A stretch of 64,000 nucleotides of DNA from Flavobacterium foetidum (GCF_004634245.1 NZ_SJTF01000010.1:62001-126000), one strand, 5' to 3'. Shown: positions 8,602 through 18,013, counted from the first letter of the stretch. The notes: generated by a model from the letters alone, not told the origin. Program-made: numbers and translations.

Positions 8602-8889
8602 ATGCTCAAGATTTTCAAAGTTACAGCAATTTTAGAGGGAATCTCTTATTTAGTTTTGTTTGCCAACATGCTGCTTATAAAAAACAACAACCCAGAACTT
8701 TATCATACTTTATTGCGTCCGTTGGGAATGACACACGGAGTTCTTTTTATCGGATATATCATTTTAGCATTCCTGCTAAAAAAAGCAATGAATTGGGACT
8801 TAAAAACCTTTGCGATTATTCTAATTGCTTCACTTATTCCGTTCGGAACTTTTTATGTTGAGAAAAAATATCTAGAAAATAATGCATAA
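8602..8889 (+). CDS. DUF3817 membrane protein
   Basis: 95 residues with three predicted membrane helices: about 7-25, 46-65 and 70-88. The start LKIFKVTAILEGISYLVLF and the RPLGMTHGVLFIGY block are characteristic of DUF3817, a short integral membrane family of unknown function. Its last codons overlap the start of the mechanosensitive channel gene by 8 bp, so the two are translationally coupled. Confidence 0.85.
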   Translation: MLKIFKVTAILEGISYLVLFANMLLIKNNNPELYHTLLRPLGMTHGVLFIGYIILAFLLKKAMNWDLKTFAIILIASLIPFGTFYVEKKYLENNA

Positions 8890-10138
8890 GCTTTTGGATA
8901 AAATTTTCAATTTTCTCTATCCTCTTTTTAGAGACTGGGGAATGAGCCGTAATTTTGCGTCATATTTCAGTCTCTTTCTCAATATCATAATTTTAATCGT
9001 TCTAGCATACCTAATTTATTATGCTGCTAAATTTCTTTTGGTAACACTGACAGCTGTTTTTGCGCAGCGCACCAAAACAAAATTCGACGACTATTTAATT
9101 CAGAACAAAACCACTCGTTATACGGCATATTTAATTCCGTTTTTCTTTATCTACAAAGCTGTTCCTGTTATTTTGGATAAATACGAATATTGGGAACTGA
9201 TTTTCGGTAAAATCGTAGGTGTTTATATTGTATTGCTGGGCTTGTGGATTGTTCGAACTATTTTTAATTCACTTCGAGATTATCTAAAGCAGAAGCCTGA
9301 ATACAGCGATAAGCCAATTGACAGTTTTGTTCAGGTCATCATGATTGTACTTTGGATTTTTGGGGTTGCTATTATCATTTCGACCTTATTCGGAATCAAG
9401 AAAGGCGAATTGCTGACCATCCTTGGAACGCTTTCTGCAATTATCATCTTGATTTTTAGAGATACCATTCTGGGTTTTGTATCAAGTGTTCAGGTTGCGA
9501 TAAACGACATGGTGCGTATTGGCGACTGGATTACAATGGATAAATTTGGTGCAGATGGCGATGTGATCGAAATTAATCTCACAACGGTAAAAGTTCGAAA
9601 TTTTGACAATACCATAACCACAATTCCAACTTATGCCTTGAGTTCTGATTCTTTTCAGAATTGGCGTGGTATGCAGAAATCTGAAGGACGACGAATTAAA
9701 AGACATGTTTTGATTAAAAGCAGTACAATTCGTTTTTTAAATGATCAAGATTTACAACAATTGCGCAAAGTACAACTTATAACGTCTTATATCGACAGTA
9801 GGCAAGCAGAAATTGACAGGTACAACGATTTGAGAGGTGTTGACAAAACGCTTTCGCTGAATGGCCGTAATATGACCAATTTAGGTTTGTTTCGGAAATA
9901 CATTATGCAGTATCTCGTAAATCATCCTGGACTGAATAAAGATATGCATATTATGTGCCGTCAGTTACAATCGACTGCACATGGCGTTCCGTTAGAAATT
10001 TATGTATTTTCAAGCGATAAGCGTTGGGCCAATTACGAATATATTATGGCCGATATTTTTGACCATGTCATGGCATCTGTTCGTTATTTTGATTTGGAAA
10101 TTTTCGAACTTCCGTCTCAAATCGGTCGATTGGATTAA
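8882..10138 (+). CDS. Mechanosensitive ion channel, MscS superfamily (YbdG/MscM-like)
   Basis: 418 residues. Four to five membrane helices lie in the first 200 residues, followed by the MscS pore-proximal and beta domain (ILGTLSAIIILIFRDTILGFV, then VQVAINDMVRIGDWI near residue 205, and VKVRNFDNTITTIPTYAL). The extended C-terminal domain with SEGRRIKRH near residue 275 is typical of the YbdG subgroup. Such channels open under membrane tension and release solutes during osmotic downshock. Its ATG lies inside the last codons of the DUF3817 gene; a terminator follows. Confidence 0.88.
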   Translation: MHKLLDKIFNFLYPLFRDWGMSRNFASYFSLFLNIIILIVLAYLIYYAAKFLLVTLTAVFAQRTKTKFDDYLIQNKTTRYTAYLIPFFFIYKAVPVILDKYEYWELIFGKIVGVYIVLLGLWIVRTIFNSLRDYLKQKPEYSDKPIDSFVQVIMIVLWIFGVAIIISTLFGIKKGELLTILGTLSAIIILIFRDTILGFVSSVQVAINDMVRIGDWITMDKFGADGDVIEINLTTVKVRNFDNTITTIPTYALSSDSFQNWRGMQKSEGRRIKRHVLIKSSTIRFLNDQDLQQLRKVQLITSYIDSRQAEIDRYNDLRGVDKTLSLNGRNMTNLGLFRKYIMQYLVNHPGLNKDMHIMCRQLQSTAHGVPLEIYVFSSDKRWANYEYIMADIFDHVMASVRYFDLEIFELPSQIGRLD

Positions 10139-10160
10139 GATTTTGAATGAATAAAGTTTT

Positions 10161-10207
10161 GCCTCAAAGAATCCATAAAAAAGTATTGGATTGTTTGAGG
10201 TTATTTT
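10161..10207 (+). terminator. Rho-independent terminator of the mscS operon
   Basis: CCTCAAAGAATCC pairs with GGATTGTTTGAGG (one internal mismatch) and is followed by TTATTTTTT. The T run overlaps the stop codon of the converging lipoprotein gene. Confidence 0.7.
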
Positions 10208-10614
10208 TTCACTTCTTCAAAAGTAAATTCAGGATTTTTATAAGTCAGTGTTCCGTTGATAAAACACGGAAGATTCATATAGATTCCCACTACTCCTTTT
10301 CCCTGAATGAGTTTGTTTTGGTGTCGTAATAAAGCTAGTGGTACTCTCTTCCAGCTCCCGCCATTTGAAATATAATGGAAATCGCCCCTCAAAGTGTCTC
10401 CATTTATATTTCCTCTTACATCACCAGAATCTTTTCCTATTTTGTAGTAAGATCTTTCATATCGTCCAAAAAAACGTTTTTCGCTTATTTTAAGAGCCAG
10501 TTTGGCAGTATCTTTTCCGTTAACTGCTATATAATAAGTCTCCTTGTACTGATTTTCTTTGGAGGTGCAAGAAACAATTGCTATCAGTAAAAGAAACATC
10601 AAAAATTTTCTCAT
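10201..10614 (-). CDS. Small lipoprotein, function unknown
   Basis: 137 residues with a lipoprotein signal peptide: hydrophobic LMFLLLIAIVSC with the lipobox cysteine at residue 16. The mature part begins TSKENQ and is beta-rich (YYIAVNGKDTAKLALKIS, GNINGDTLRGDFHY). It is probably exported and anchored to a membrane. No family recognised; convergent with the channel operon. Confidence 0.7.
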   Translation of the reverse strand: MRKFLMFLLLIAIVSCTSKENQYKETYYIAVNGKDTAKLALKISEKRFFGRYERSYYKIGKDSGDVRGNINGDTLRGDFHYISNGGSWKRVPLALLRHQNKLIQGKGVVGIYMNLPCFINGTLTYKNPEFTFEEVKK

Positions 10615-10765
10615 CTCAAATTAATTTTTAACCCTATAAATTATATAAGAATGAAGCATTAAAACTTAAATTTCTTACATTAATTTTAAGCTTCATTTTT
10701 TTTCGTCTAAAGCAAAAATAGCACATTTTGTATTTGATTTTTTCTTAAATTTAAATAAAAACCCC

Positions 10766-11167
10766 ATGGAAGACAGAGACACTTTTTTAAGAGAATTCAG
10801 AGGCGAAACTTTAGGAACCGTAAGTGCTCAATCTTCACCCGATGAGATCTTTCAGAACCAGACAATCAGACCCATTCTAAAACTTCAAAATGATTTGTTC
10901 GTTGCCGTTTTTATAAACTACGTCAATAAAAACAAAAGAGATTTTTATTCGTATTCTGTAGAAAAGAAACTTCAGACTATCGAAAACTCAATTCAAAAAG
11001 ATATCAAATTCAGAAATTCGCTTAAAGGAATTGTAATGGCGCTTTTTACAGTTGATGAATACGATATTTACATTCAAAATTCATCTAATCTAAATAAGCG
11101 TATGATGAATTTATTGATTGAAAGATTGAAAAGCCAAGTGCAGTTGTTTGAAGTTGCATCGAATTAA
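10766..11167 (+). CDS. Conserved hypothetical cytoplasmic protein
   Basis: 133 residues, no signal peptide or membrane helix, mostly helical. The recognisable block is REFRGETLGTVSAQSSPDEIFQNQTIRP followed by an RNSLKGIVMALFTVDEYDIY segment. Proteins like this are found across Flavobacteriaceae and are sometimes labelled glyoxalase, but no metal-binding VOC motif is visible, so that label is not adopted. It is transcribed alone and ends at a strong terminator. Confidence 0.7.
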   Translation: MEDRDTFLREFRGETLGTVSAQSSPDEIFQNQTIRPILKLQNDLFVAVFINYVNKNKRDFYSYSVEKKLQTIENSIQKDIKFRNSLKGIVMALFTVDEYDIYIQNSSNLNKRMMNLLIERLKSQVQLFEVASN

Positions 11168-11215
11168 ACAAGCTTTATTTAAATGTTTTTGACAGAAGAA
11201 CATCTTGCTTTTGAA

Positions 11216-11255
11216 AAAAGGGTTTGACACTTTAATTGTCAAACCCTTTTTTTTT
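11216..11255. terminator. Strong bidirectional terminator
   Basis: AAAAGGGTTTGACA pairs perfectly with TGTCAAACCCTTTT around a 7-nt loop and is followed by a T run; an A run precedes it. It separates the converging hypothetical gene and the DUF885 gene. Confidence 0.85.
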
Positions 11256-11269
11256 GATTAATTATAAAA

Positions 11270-13012
11270 TTATTCCTCAGCCAGCATCAATTCCTTGATG
11301 TATTTGACTGGAGCGCTTCCATAACTTAAGAATTTTTCGTGGAATTGTTTTAGATTAAATTTATCTCCCTGTCTCTTTTTGAGTTCTTCTCTAAGATTGT
11401 AAATCTCTGTGTAACCAGTAAAATAAGAACAAAGCTGTACTTGAGATAAAGTTACCCGTTTCCATTTTCCATCGGCTTCTGCTTGTTGCTGAAAAGCTTC
11501 TTTTGTAAGCAATTTTATAGCATCTTCCTTTGACATATTTTTGGTGTGGACACTAATGTCTAAGATAGTGTTGCAGGTGGTTCTTAAATTCCATTTGTAA
11601 TACATCAACCACATTTCGTCTGAGTTTTTATAACCGCTTTCCAGCATCATTTTTTCAGCATACACGGCCCAGCCTTCAATCATTGCTCCGTTTCCTAATA
11701 TAGATTTTATAATGCTCGGCGACTGATTACTGTAAACCAATTGTGTATAATGGCCTGGAATGGCTTCGTGAATGTTTAAAATCTGAAGAATATAATTGTT
11801 GTATTCTCTTAAATAACTTTCAGCATTTTCTTTGGTCCAGCCAGATATGCTGCCCACATTGTAATAGGTATTTGCGTTTTTGTCGTACGGTCCCGGTGCA
11901 GATATGGACGCACCTGCAACACCAGCCATATAAGCAGGTTCTTTGCGAACAACCAATGGTTTTGAAGGATCAATGTATAATAAATCTTTTGCTTTGACAT
12001 ATGCAGTAAGTTCCGGAATCTGTTTTTCAATTTCTGACTGGAATTTCTCTGGAGTGGTATGTTTGAGCGAAATCTGATCGATCACCTGTCTAATTAATTC
12101 TAACTTATCAGCAGGTTTTGCCGCATTTCCTTTGTACTTAGCCCAAAGTTTGTCTGCCAACACAAACATCTTGTCATGCAGGTCTTTTTTATGATCAATA
12201 GCGATTTTATATATTTCATCTGCATTATAACCCGATTCAATATCAAAAGCGAATTTTTTGGCATATAATTCATTCCCCAACCTAAAAGATCGAGGAGTTT
12301 TGTTTGGCAGTTTTTTTAGCCAATCGGTGAAATCTATTATCGCTTTAAGCGAAACCGCTGCTTTTGCTGTTAATTCTTTTTTCTCTTCTTCTGTAAGTTT
12401 GCTTTTTTCTAAGGCAGATTTCAAATCTTCCTTAAATGTCGACGAACCTCCAAGATTTTGGGCAATCGCTAGTTCAGTATGCTCTATAGTCGGGTTTTTG
12501 ATATTTTTCTTGGCTGCTTCGTAATAAGCTGTCACATTGTTCATTTTTGTGTTGAAAGTACGAAGTCTCGCTTCGAGGGAATCATAAGTTCCATTCAAGA
12601 TTTCAGCAAACATACCGCAGACATTGTATTGCGAAGGATCCCATTCGCCCGATTTCAACTCATTATTATAGAAAATGGAACTTTCCAACTGATTTTTGAT
12701 CATCTTTAAATCAGTTTTATTATTGTCTGAAAGTTTTTCCAAATCAAACTGTTTTAGCGAATCTAGATTTGATTTTGCAAAAGCTATTTCTTTGGCGTCC
12801 TGCTCTTCATTCGGAACAACCAAAACACTATCCAGTTTATGATAACCAGCCCCTGATGCCCAACTCGGATAAACATTCCACAATGCAATCACAAATCGGT
12901 CCTTATACTGATCGAATTTTTTGTTTACCTCTTGGTCTTCGGCAGTTTTAGCGTTTTTATTGCAAGAAAACAAAAGGAAAATAGCAAAAAACGGAATGCA
13001 GAATTTTTTCAT
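11270..13012 (-). CDS. DUF885 lipoprotein, probable metallopeptidase
   Basis: 580 residues, the normal length of DUF885 proteins. A lipoprotein signal (FFAIFLLFSC, lipobox cysteine near residue 17) puts it at the membrane outside the cytoplasm. The signature HEAIPGHYTQ near residue 413, with the downstream EGWAVYAEKMMLESG, is the presumed metal-binding site of this family, distantly like gluzincin peptidases. Activity has rarely been tested. Transcribed alone or with the dehydrogenase gene 39 bp upstream on the same strand. Confidence 0.88.
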   Translation of the reverse strand: MKKFCIPFFAIFLLFSCNKNAKTAEDQEVNKKFDQYKDRFVIALWNVYPSWASGAGYHKLDSVLVVPNEEQDAKEIAFAKSNLDSLKQFDLEKLSDNNKTDLKMIKNQLESSIFYNNELKSGEWDPSQYNVCGMFAEILNGTYDSLEARLRTFNTKMNNVTAYYEAAKKNIKNPTIEHTELAIAQNLGGSSTFKEDLKSALEKSKLTEEEKKELTAKAAVSLKAIIDFTDWLKKLPNKTPRSFRLGNELYAKKFAFDIESGYNADEIYKIAIDHKKDLHDKMFVLADKLWAKYKGNAAKPADKLELIRQVIDQISLKHTTPEKFQSEIEKQIPELTAYVKAKDLLYIDPSKPLVVRKEPAYMAGVAGASISAPGPYDKNANTYYNVGSISGWTKENAESYLREYNNYILQILNIHEAIPGHYTQLVYSNQSPSIIKSILGNGAMIEGWAVYAEKMMLESGYKNSDEMWLMYYKWNLRTTCNTILDISVHTKNMSKEDAIKLLTKEAFQQQAEADGKWKRVTLSQVQLCSYFTGYTEIYNLREELKKRQGDKFNLKQFHEKFLSYGSAPVKYIKELMLAEE

Positions 13013-13051
13013 AAGTCTAATTTTAGTATAGGTTTTTAGGAATCAGAATAA

Positions 13052-15028
13052 TTAATATTCTAATAATTCTTTTAAAGCTGTTGCAAATCGATCTCTCGGT
13101 AAAAATTGATCTTCAAGTGCTTTTGTAAATGGAATTGGCGAATCTAAACTAGCTACTCTTTTTACGGGAGCATCCAGATATTCAAAACAATTTTCCATAA
13201 TCAAAGCAGAAATGTCACTTGCAATTCCACCAAACAAAGTATCTTCTTGATAAATAATGACTTTTCCTGTCTTTTTTACAGACTCAAAAATAGTTTCGGT
13301 GTCTAGCGGCTGTAATGTTCTCAAATCGATTAAGTCAGCGTCGATATCTGGGTTTTGTCCCAAAGTATCTAAAGCCCAGTGAACAGTAGCGCCAAAAGCA
13401 ATTATAGTAATGTTTTTTCCTTCTTTAACTAAAGCCGCTTTTCCTAGGGGTATCGTATAATAATCTGTCGGAACATCTTGATAGATACTTCTATACAATA
13501 ATTTATGTTCGAAGAACAATACAGGATTCGGGTCGAGTATTGAGGTATTTAATAGTCCTTTTGCATCATACGGAAATGCAGGATAAACCACTTTTAACCC
13601 TGGAGTTTTGGTAAACCAGGCCTCATTGGTCTGAGAATGAAAAGGTCCAGCCTGTGTTCCAGCTCCGCAAGGCATGCGCACCACAACATCGGCTTTTTCG
13701 CCCCAGCGGTAATGCGATTTTGCTAAAAGATTCACAATCGGATTAAAACCAGTCGAAACAAAATCAGCGAACTGCATTTCTACGATAGCCTTGTAGCCAT
13801 TTATCGATAATCCCATTGCTGTAGAAACAACCGCACTTTCGCAAATTGGAGTGTTTCTAACTCTGTCTTTTCCAAAAGCATCAGCAAAACCTTCCGTTAT
13901 TTTAAAAGCGCCTCCATATTCAGCAATATCTTGGCCCATAATCACTAAATTTCTATGGCGCCACATAGACTGCTCCAAACCATTTCTGATGGCGTCTATA
14001 AAACGAATATTTTTAACTTCTTCTCCGTTGCTATATTCTTCGTATTCAAAAGGTTTGTAGACATCATCTAATTCTCCGTTGTAAGTTGGAACAATTTCTG
14101 GTTCTGCATTAGCAATCGCGAGATTTTCATCAATTTCTTTTCTGATTTCCTCCTTCCATTGCTGGTCCAGTTCTTCTGTTAGGATTTTGTTCTCAATTAA
14201 ATAGTCTTTATAATTATTAACAGGATCTCTTAATGCCCATTCTTTCATTAATTCGTCGGGAACATATTTGGTGCCGCTTGCCTCTTCATGCCCACGCATC
14301 CTGAAAGTTTTAAATTCTAATAAAACCGGATGCGGATTCTCCTGCATTTCTTCTTTTAGTTTCTGTATTTTATTATATACTTCTACTATATTATTTCCAT
14401 CAAGAATATAGCTTTCAATTCCATAGCCAATTCCTTTATCTGCAAGGTTTTCACAATAATATTGCTCTTTGGTAGGAGTCGAAAGTCCGTAACCATTGTT
14501 TTCGATTACAAACATGACCGGAAGCTGCCATACCGCTGCGATATTAAGCGCTTCATGAAAATCGCCTTCGCTTGTAGCGCCTTCTCCCGTAAAAACGGCA
14601 GTAACCTTATTATTCTGTTTTAGTTTATCAGCCAAAGCGATTCCGTCTGCAATCCCTAACTGCGGGCCAAGATGCGAAATCATTCCGATAATATTATATT
14701 CTTGAGTTCCAAAATGAAAACTGCGGTCTCTTCCCTTCGTAAATCCGCTGGCTTTTCCCTGCCATTGTGAAAACAAACGATGCAACGGAATCTCTCTGGT
14801 AGTAAAAACCCCAAGATTACGATGCATTGGCAATATATACTCAGATTGATTTAATGCAGCTGTAATTCCTACCGATATCGCTTCCTGCCCTATTCCAGAA
14901 AACCATTTAGAAACTTTTCCCTGACGAATTAAGATCAGCATCTTTTCTTCGATCAAACGTGGTTTCAGCAGTTTTTTATATAAATCTAATAATTGATAAT
15001 CGCTTAAATTTTGTCTGTAAAAAATCAT
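13052..15028 (-). CDS. 2-oxoacid dehydrogenase E1, alpha and beta subunits fused
   Basis: 658 residues. Residues 1 to about 330 are the thiamine-diphosphate E1 alpha subunit (FTGEGATSEGDFHEALNIAA, then IENNGYGLSTP). Residues about 345-658 are E1 beta (VIMGQDIAEYGGAFKITEGF, then GAGTQAGPFHSQ and YQEDTLFGGIASDISALI). Fusion of the two chains is common in Bacteroidota. The enzyme decarboxylates a 2-oxoacid, probably branched-chain, and passes the acyl group to a lipoyl E2. No E2 or E3 gene is next to it, so the partner must be encoded elsewhere. Promoter at 15052. Confidence 0.92.
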   Translation of the reverse strand: MIFYRQNLSDYQLLDLYKKLLKPRLIEEKMLILIRQGKVSKWFSGIGQEAISVGITAALNQSEYILPMHRNLGVFTTREIPLHRLFSQWQGKASGFTKGRDRSFHFGTQEYNIIGMISHLGPQLGIADGIALADKLKQNNKVTAVFTGEGATSEGDFHEALNIAAVWQLPVMFVIENNGYGLSTPTKEQYYCENLADKGIGYGIESYILDGNNIVEVYNKIQKLKEEMQENPHPVLLEFKTFRMRGHEEASGTKYVPDELMKEWALRDPVNNYKDYLIENKILTEELDQQWKEEIRKEIDENLAIANAEPEIVPTYNGELDDVYKPFEYEEYSNGEEVKNIRFIDAIRNGLEQSMWRHRNLVIMGQDIAEYGGAFKITEGFADAFGKDRVRNTPICESAVVSTAMGLSINGYKAIVEMQFADFVSTGFNPIVNLLAKSHYRWGEKADVVVRMPCGAGTQAGPFHSQTNEAWFTKTPGLKVVYPAFPYDAKGLLNTSILDPNPVLFFEHKLLYRSIYQDVPTDYYTIPLGKAALVKEGKNITIIAFGATVHWALDTLGQNPDIDADLIDLRTLQPLDTETIFESVKKTGKVIIYQEDTLFGGIASDISALIMENCFEYLDAPVKRVASLDSPIPFTKALEDQFLPRDRFATALKELLEY

Positions 15029-15051
15029 TTATTTTCTTGTTTTTTGTGTTT

Positions 15052-15059
15052 CAAATATA
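15052..15059 (-). promoter_or_regulatory. Promoter -7 element of the E1 gene
   Basis: TATATTTG on the minus strand, 24 bp before the ATG at 15028; exact match to TAnnTTTG. Confidence 0.55.
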
Positions 15060-15154
15060 ACAATTTACTCCAGTTTTATGCATTTTGCAATAAGAATTTT
15101 GTCAGAAATAGGCTTTTAATGAACAGGCAGCTTATAATTTTCTAAAATATTCTC

Positions 15155-15162
15155 TACCTTTG
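15155..15162 (+). promoter_or_regulatory. Promoter -7 element of the oxygenase gene
   Basis: TACCTTTG fits TAnnTTTG and lies 52 bp before the ATG at 15214. The leader contains a short GAAGGC...GGCCTTC inverted repeat at about 15169-15188. Confidence 0.45.
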
Positions 15163-15213
15163 TTAGCCGAAGGCGCTTATGAGGCCTTCTTCTTTAAAAT
15201 AAAAATGTAAAGT

Positions 15214-16164
15214 ATGCAAAACATTCCTAGTGTAGACTTACGTGATTTCCTTTCGGACGACCCGAAACGTAAACAAAAATTTGTAAATGAAATCGGCAGT
15301 GCATTTGAAAACATTGGCTTCGTAGCCCTAAAAGGTCATTTTCTTGATGATCAGTTGGTAGACGAACTTTATAGCGAAATAAGAAAGTTTTTCGCTTTGC
15401 CAATCGAAACTAAGCATAATTATGAAATTCCTGGAATTGGCGGTCAGAGAGGTTATGTTTCTTTTGGAAAAGAACATGCTAAAGGACGCAAGGAAGGAGA
15501 CTTGAAGGAGTTCTGGCATTTTGGCCAGTATGTAGACAAAGATTCTAGATGGGCTTCTGAATACCCAGACAATGTTGAAGTTAAAGAGCTTCCTCGTTTT
15601 AATGCTGTTGGTAAAGAGGCGTATCAAAAATTAGAAAAAACAGGTGTTTATGTTTTAAGAGCTTTGGCTTTGCATTTAGGTCTTGATGAGTTTTATTTTG
15701 ATGAATATGCAAAAGAGGGAAACTCAATTTTAAGACCGATCCATTACCCGCCAATTACTTCTGAGCCAGAAAATGCTATTCGTGCGGCGGCTCATGGAGA
15801 CATCAATTTGATTACTCTGTTGATGGGAGCTCAAGGAAAAGGATTACAAGTGCAAAATCATGACGGCGAATGGATTGATGCTATTGCCGCAGATGACGAG
15901 CTTGTAATTAATGTTGGAGATATGCTTTCAAGACATACCAACAACAAACTTAAATCTACCATACACCAGGTGGTAAATCCGCCAAGAGAATTATGGGGGA
16001 CTTCCCGCTATTCGATTCCGTTTTTTATGCATCCAGTAAGCGATATGCGTTTGGATTGTCTTGAAAATTGTATTGATGAGGAAAACCCAAAGAAATATGA
16101 AGACATTTCGGCAGGAGAATTTCTGCACGAACGTCTGGTAGAATTAGGATTAATCAAAAAATAA
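15214..16164 (+). CDS. 2-oxoglutarate/Fe(II)-dependent oxygenase, isopenicillin N synthase-like
   Basis: 316 residues. The N-terminal DIOX_N domain (PSVDLRDFL start, IGFVALKGH near residue 35) precedes the Fe(II) oxygenase core. The iron ligands are visible as HGDINLITLL (His and Asp near residues 193-195) and STIHQVVNP (His near 251), and the 2-oxoglutarate-binding RYSIPFF follows. Soluble enzymes of this family hydroxylate or desaturate small molecules; the substrate here is unknown. It stands alone, divergent from the E1 gene. Confidence 0.88.
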   Translation: MQNIPSVDLRDFLSDDPKRKQKFVNEIGSAFENIGFVALKGHFLDDQLVDELYSEIRKFFALPIETKHNYEIPGIGGQRGYVSFGKEHAKGRKEGDLKEFWHFGQYVDKDSRWASEYPDNVEVKELPRFNAVGKEAYQKLEKTGVYVLRALALHLGLDEFYFDEYAKEGNSILRPIHYPPITSEPENAIRAAAHGDINLITLLMGAQGKGLQVQNHDGEWIDAIAADDELVINVGDMLSRHTNNKLKSTIHQVVNPPRELWGTSRYSIPFFMHPVSDMRLDCLENCIDEENPKKYEDISAGEFLHERLVELGLIKK

Positions 16165-16189
16165 ACGTAATTTAAATTCTAGTTTTTAT

Positions 16190-16231
16190 AAATTCCAAAT
16201 TCCAAACTTCTAAAATTGGAATTTGGAATTT
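16190..16231. repeat. AATTCCAA inverted repeat hairpin
   Basis: AAATTCCAAATTCCAA (16190-16205) and TTGGAATTTGGAATTT (16216-16231) are perfect 16-bp inverted arms around 10 nt. This is the cleanest copy of an AATTCCAA motif that recurs in other spacers of the window (near 3150-3345, 8440, 16620-16650, 34525, 40625-40785). It may serve as terminator of the oxygenase gene. Confidence 0.7.
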
Positions 16232-16274
16232 AATTTTTAAGCTTATAGTAGTAGTTATTTTATAATAGAAGTAT

Positions 16275-16607
16275 ATGGACTTTAAAGATCAGTTGAAGAA
16301 TTTATTTCCGGATCACGTAGAATCAAATGAACCTGAAGAAGTTCAGGAAAACGAACATGTGTTGTATGTTCAAAAAGAACCTATGATTTGCAAGTTCGAA
16401 AAACGCAAAGGAAAACCGACAACCATAATCGAAGGTTATGAAGGAACAGACGAAGATTTTAAAATTCTGGCAAAGGAAATCAAGACAAAATTGAGCGTTG
16501 GAGGTACATTTAAAGATGCTTCAATTATAATTCAAGGCGATTACCGTGACAAGATAATGGCGATTCTAAAAGAAAAAGGATTTAAAACCAAACGTGTTGG
16601 CGGTTAG
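16275..16607 (+). CDS. SUI1/eIF1-like translation factor (YciH family)
   Basis: 110 residues with a SUI1 domain in the second half: KFEKRKGKPTTIIEGYEG, then LSVGGTFKDASIIIQGDYRDKI and the final LKEKGFKTKRVGG. Bacterial YciH proteins resemble eIF1 and are thought to influence start-site selection on 30S subunits under stress. The acidic N-terminal 35 residues are extra. Single gene. Confidence 0.9.
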   Translation: MDFKDQLKNLFPDHVESNEPEEVQENEHVLYVQKEPMICKFEKRKGKPTTIIEGYEGTDEDFKILAKEIKTKLSVGGTFKDASIIIQGDYRDKIMAILKEKGFKTKRVGG

Positions 16608-16660
16608 AATATTTAAATTCCAATTTTAAAAATTCCAAATTTCAAGTTGAAAAACTTAGT

Positions 16661-16676
16661 CCCGATAGCTATCGGG
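16661..16676. repeat. Perfect 16-bp palindrome CCCGATAGCTATCGGG
   Basis: A self-complementary sequence in the spacer before the nucleoside phosphorylase gene, flanked by an AATTCCAA motif. A related GCTATCG segment occurs near 3176. From memory such palindromes are dispersed in Flavobacterium spacers; only one perfect copy is in this window. Confidence 0.6.
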
Positions 16677-16710
16677 ATAGTATCTTAGAACCTTAGCAAA
16701 TTAAAAAGAA

Positions 16711-17580
16711 ATGATTCAATCATCAGAATTAATACTAAACCCGGACGGGAGTGTTTACCATTTAAACCTTCGTCCTGAACATATTGCACACGATATTATT
16801 TTTGTGGGCGACCAAAACAGAGTTGAAAAAATCACCCAATTTTTCGATTCAATCGAATATTCAACTCAAAAAAGAGAATTTAAAACGCAGACCGGAATTT
16901 ATAAAGGGAAAAGAATCTCTGTAATGTCTACCGGTATTGGACCAGACAATATTGATATTGTTTTAAACGAATTGGATGCGTTGGTAAACATAGATTTAGA
17001 AACGCGTCAGCCTAAAGAAAAACTTACCTCGCTAAATATCATTAGAATTGGAACTTCAGGCTCTCTTCAAGAAGATATTCCGGTTGACAGTTTTGTGATG
17101 TCGAAGTTCGGATTAGGCTTAGACAATATGCTTCGTTCTTATCTGATTGACGGCGTTTCGATTACAGCAATAGAAGATGCATTTGTAAATCATACAAATT
17201 GGGATTCCAAAAAAGGAAAACCATATGTAACTGAGTGCTCCGAAAAGCTGGAAAAGCTAATCGAATCTGATAAAATATTTAAGGGAATCACCGCTACTGC
17301 TGGTGGATTTTACGGTCCGCAGGGGCGTGTTTTGCGTTTGAATATTCAAGACGAAGAATTAAATAATAAAATGGATAATTTTAGTTTCGAGGGAACTAAA
17401 ATCACAAATCTTGAAATGGAAACTGCTGCAATTTACGGACTCTCAGCGCTATTAGGCCATAATGCTTTGTCCTTAAACGCAATTATAGCCAATCGCGCAT
17501 CGGGAACCTTCAGTACAGATCCTTATAAAGCTGTTGACGAGCTCATTGCCTACACTTTAAATAAGTTGGCGGGTAATTAA
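16711..17580 (+). CDS. Nucleoside phosphorylase (uridine phosphorylase-like)
   Basis: 289 residues of the PNP/UDP fold. Visible motifs are the N-terminal FVGDQNRVEKI phosphate loop, VMSTGIGPDN near residue 70, IIRIGTSGSLQ near residue 110 and the C-terminal TNLEMETAAIYGL with Glu-Met-Glu contacting ribose. These enzymes split nucleosides with phosphate in the cytoplasm for salvage. First gene of a tight same-strand run continuing to 20333. Confidence 0.88.
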   Translation: MIQSSELILNPDGSVYHLNLRPEHIAHDIIFVGDQNRVEKITQFFDSIEYSTQKREFKTQTGIYKGKRISVMSTGIGPDNIDIVLNELDALVNIDLETRQPKEKLTSLNIIRIGTSGSLQEDIPVDSFVMSKFGLGLDNMLRSYLIDGVSITAIEDAFVNHTNWDSKKGKPYVTECSEKLEKLIESDKIFKGITATAGGFYGPQGRVLRLNIQDEELNNKMDNFSFEGTKITNLEMETAAIYGLSALLGHNALSLNAIIANRASGTFSTDPYKAVDELIAYTLNKLAGN

Positions 17581-17623
17581 TTGATATGGTATTAACGGAA
17601 ATTGTCTTTTTGAATTTTTGAAT

Positions 17624-18001
17624 ATGGTTTTACGAGTTGCCAGGCATACCGATAATTTAGATGAAATTGAAAAATTCTATGTTCAGATTTTAGGCTTTGA
17701 ACGATTGGGAAGTTTTGAAAACCATGACAATTATGATGGTATTTTTATTGGAAAACCTGATTTAGACTGGCATTTTGAATTTACAAAGTCCAAAACAAAA
17801 GCTAATCATATCTTTGATGAAGACGATGTGATTGTGCTTTATCCTAAAGAAATATTAGAGTATAATCATTTGATAGATAACATTTTAAGAAACAATATCT
17901 CAACTATTAGTTCTGTAAATCCTTATTGGAATGAAAACGGAACAATGATTCAAGATCCAGACGGCTATCGAATTGTGATATCTTCGTTAAAAGCAAAATA
18001 A
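17624..18001 (+). CDS. VOC (glyoxalase/dioxygenase fold) protein
   Basis: 125 residues from the ATG at 17624; a TTG six bases earlier is a weaker start. The vicinal-oxygen-chelate pattern is clear: HTDNLDEIEKFYVQILGFERLGSF, then DWHFEFT and the C-terminal MIQDPDGYRIVIS. His near the start and Glu in HFEF could bind metal. The reaction is unknown. Second gene of the phosphorylase operon, 43 bp after it and 12 bp before the next. Confidence 0.82.
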   Translation: MVLRVARHTDNLDEIEKFYVQILGFERLGSFENHDNYDGIFIGKPDLDWHFEFTKSKTKANHIFDEDDVIVLYPKEILEYNHLIDNILRNNISTISSVNPYWNENGTMIQDPDGYRIVISSLKAK

Positions 18002-18013
18002 TAAATATAAATA

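Noticed and set aside
10147..10329. 60-codon open frame after the MscS gene
   Set aside because: It crosses the terminator hairpin and overlaps the lipoprotein gene on the other strand.
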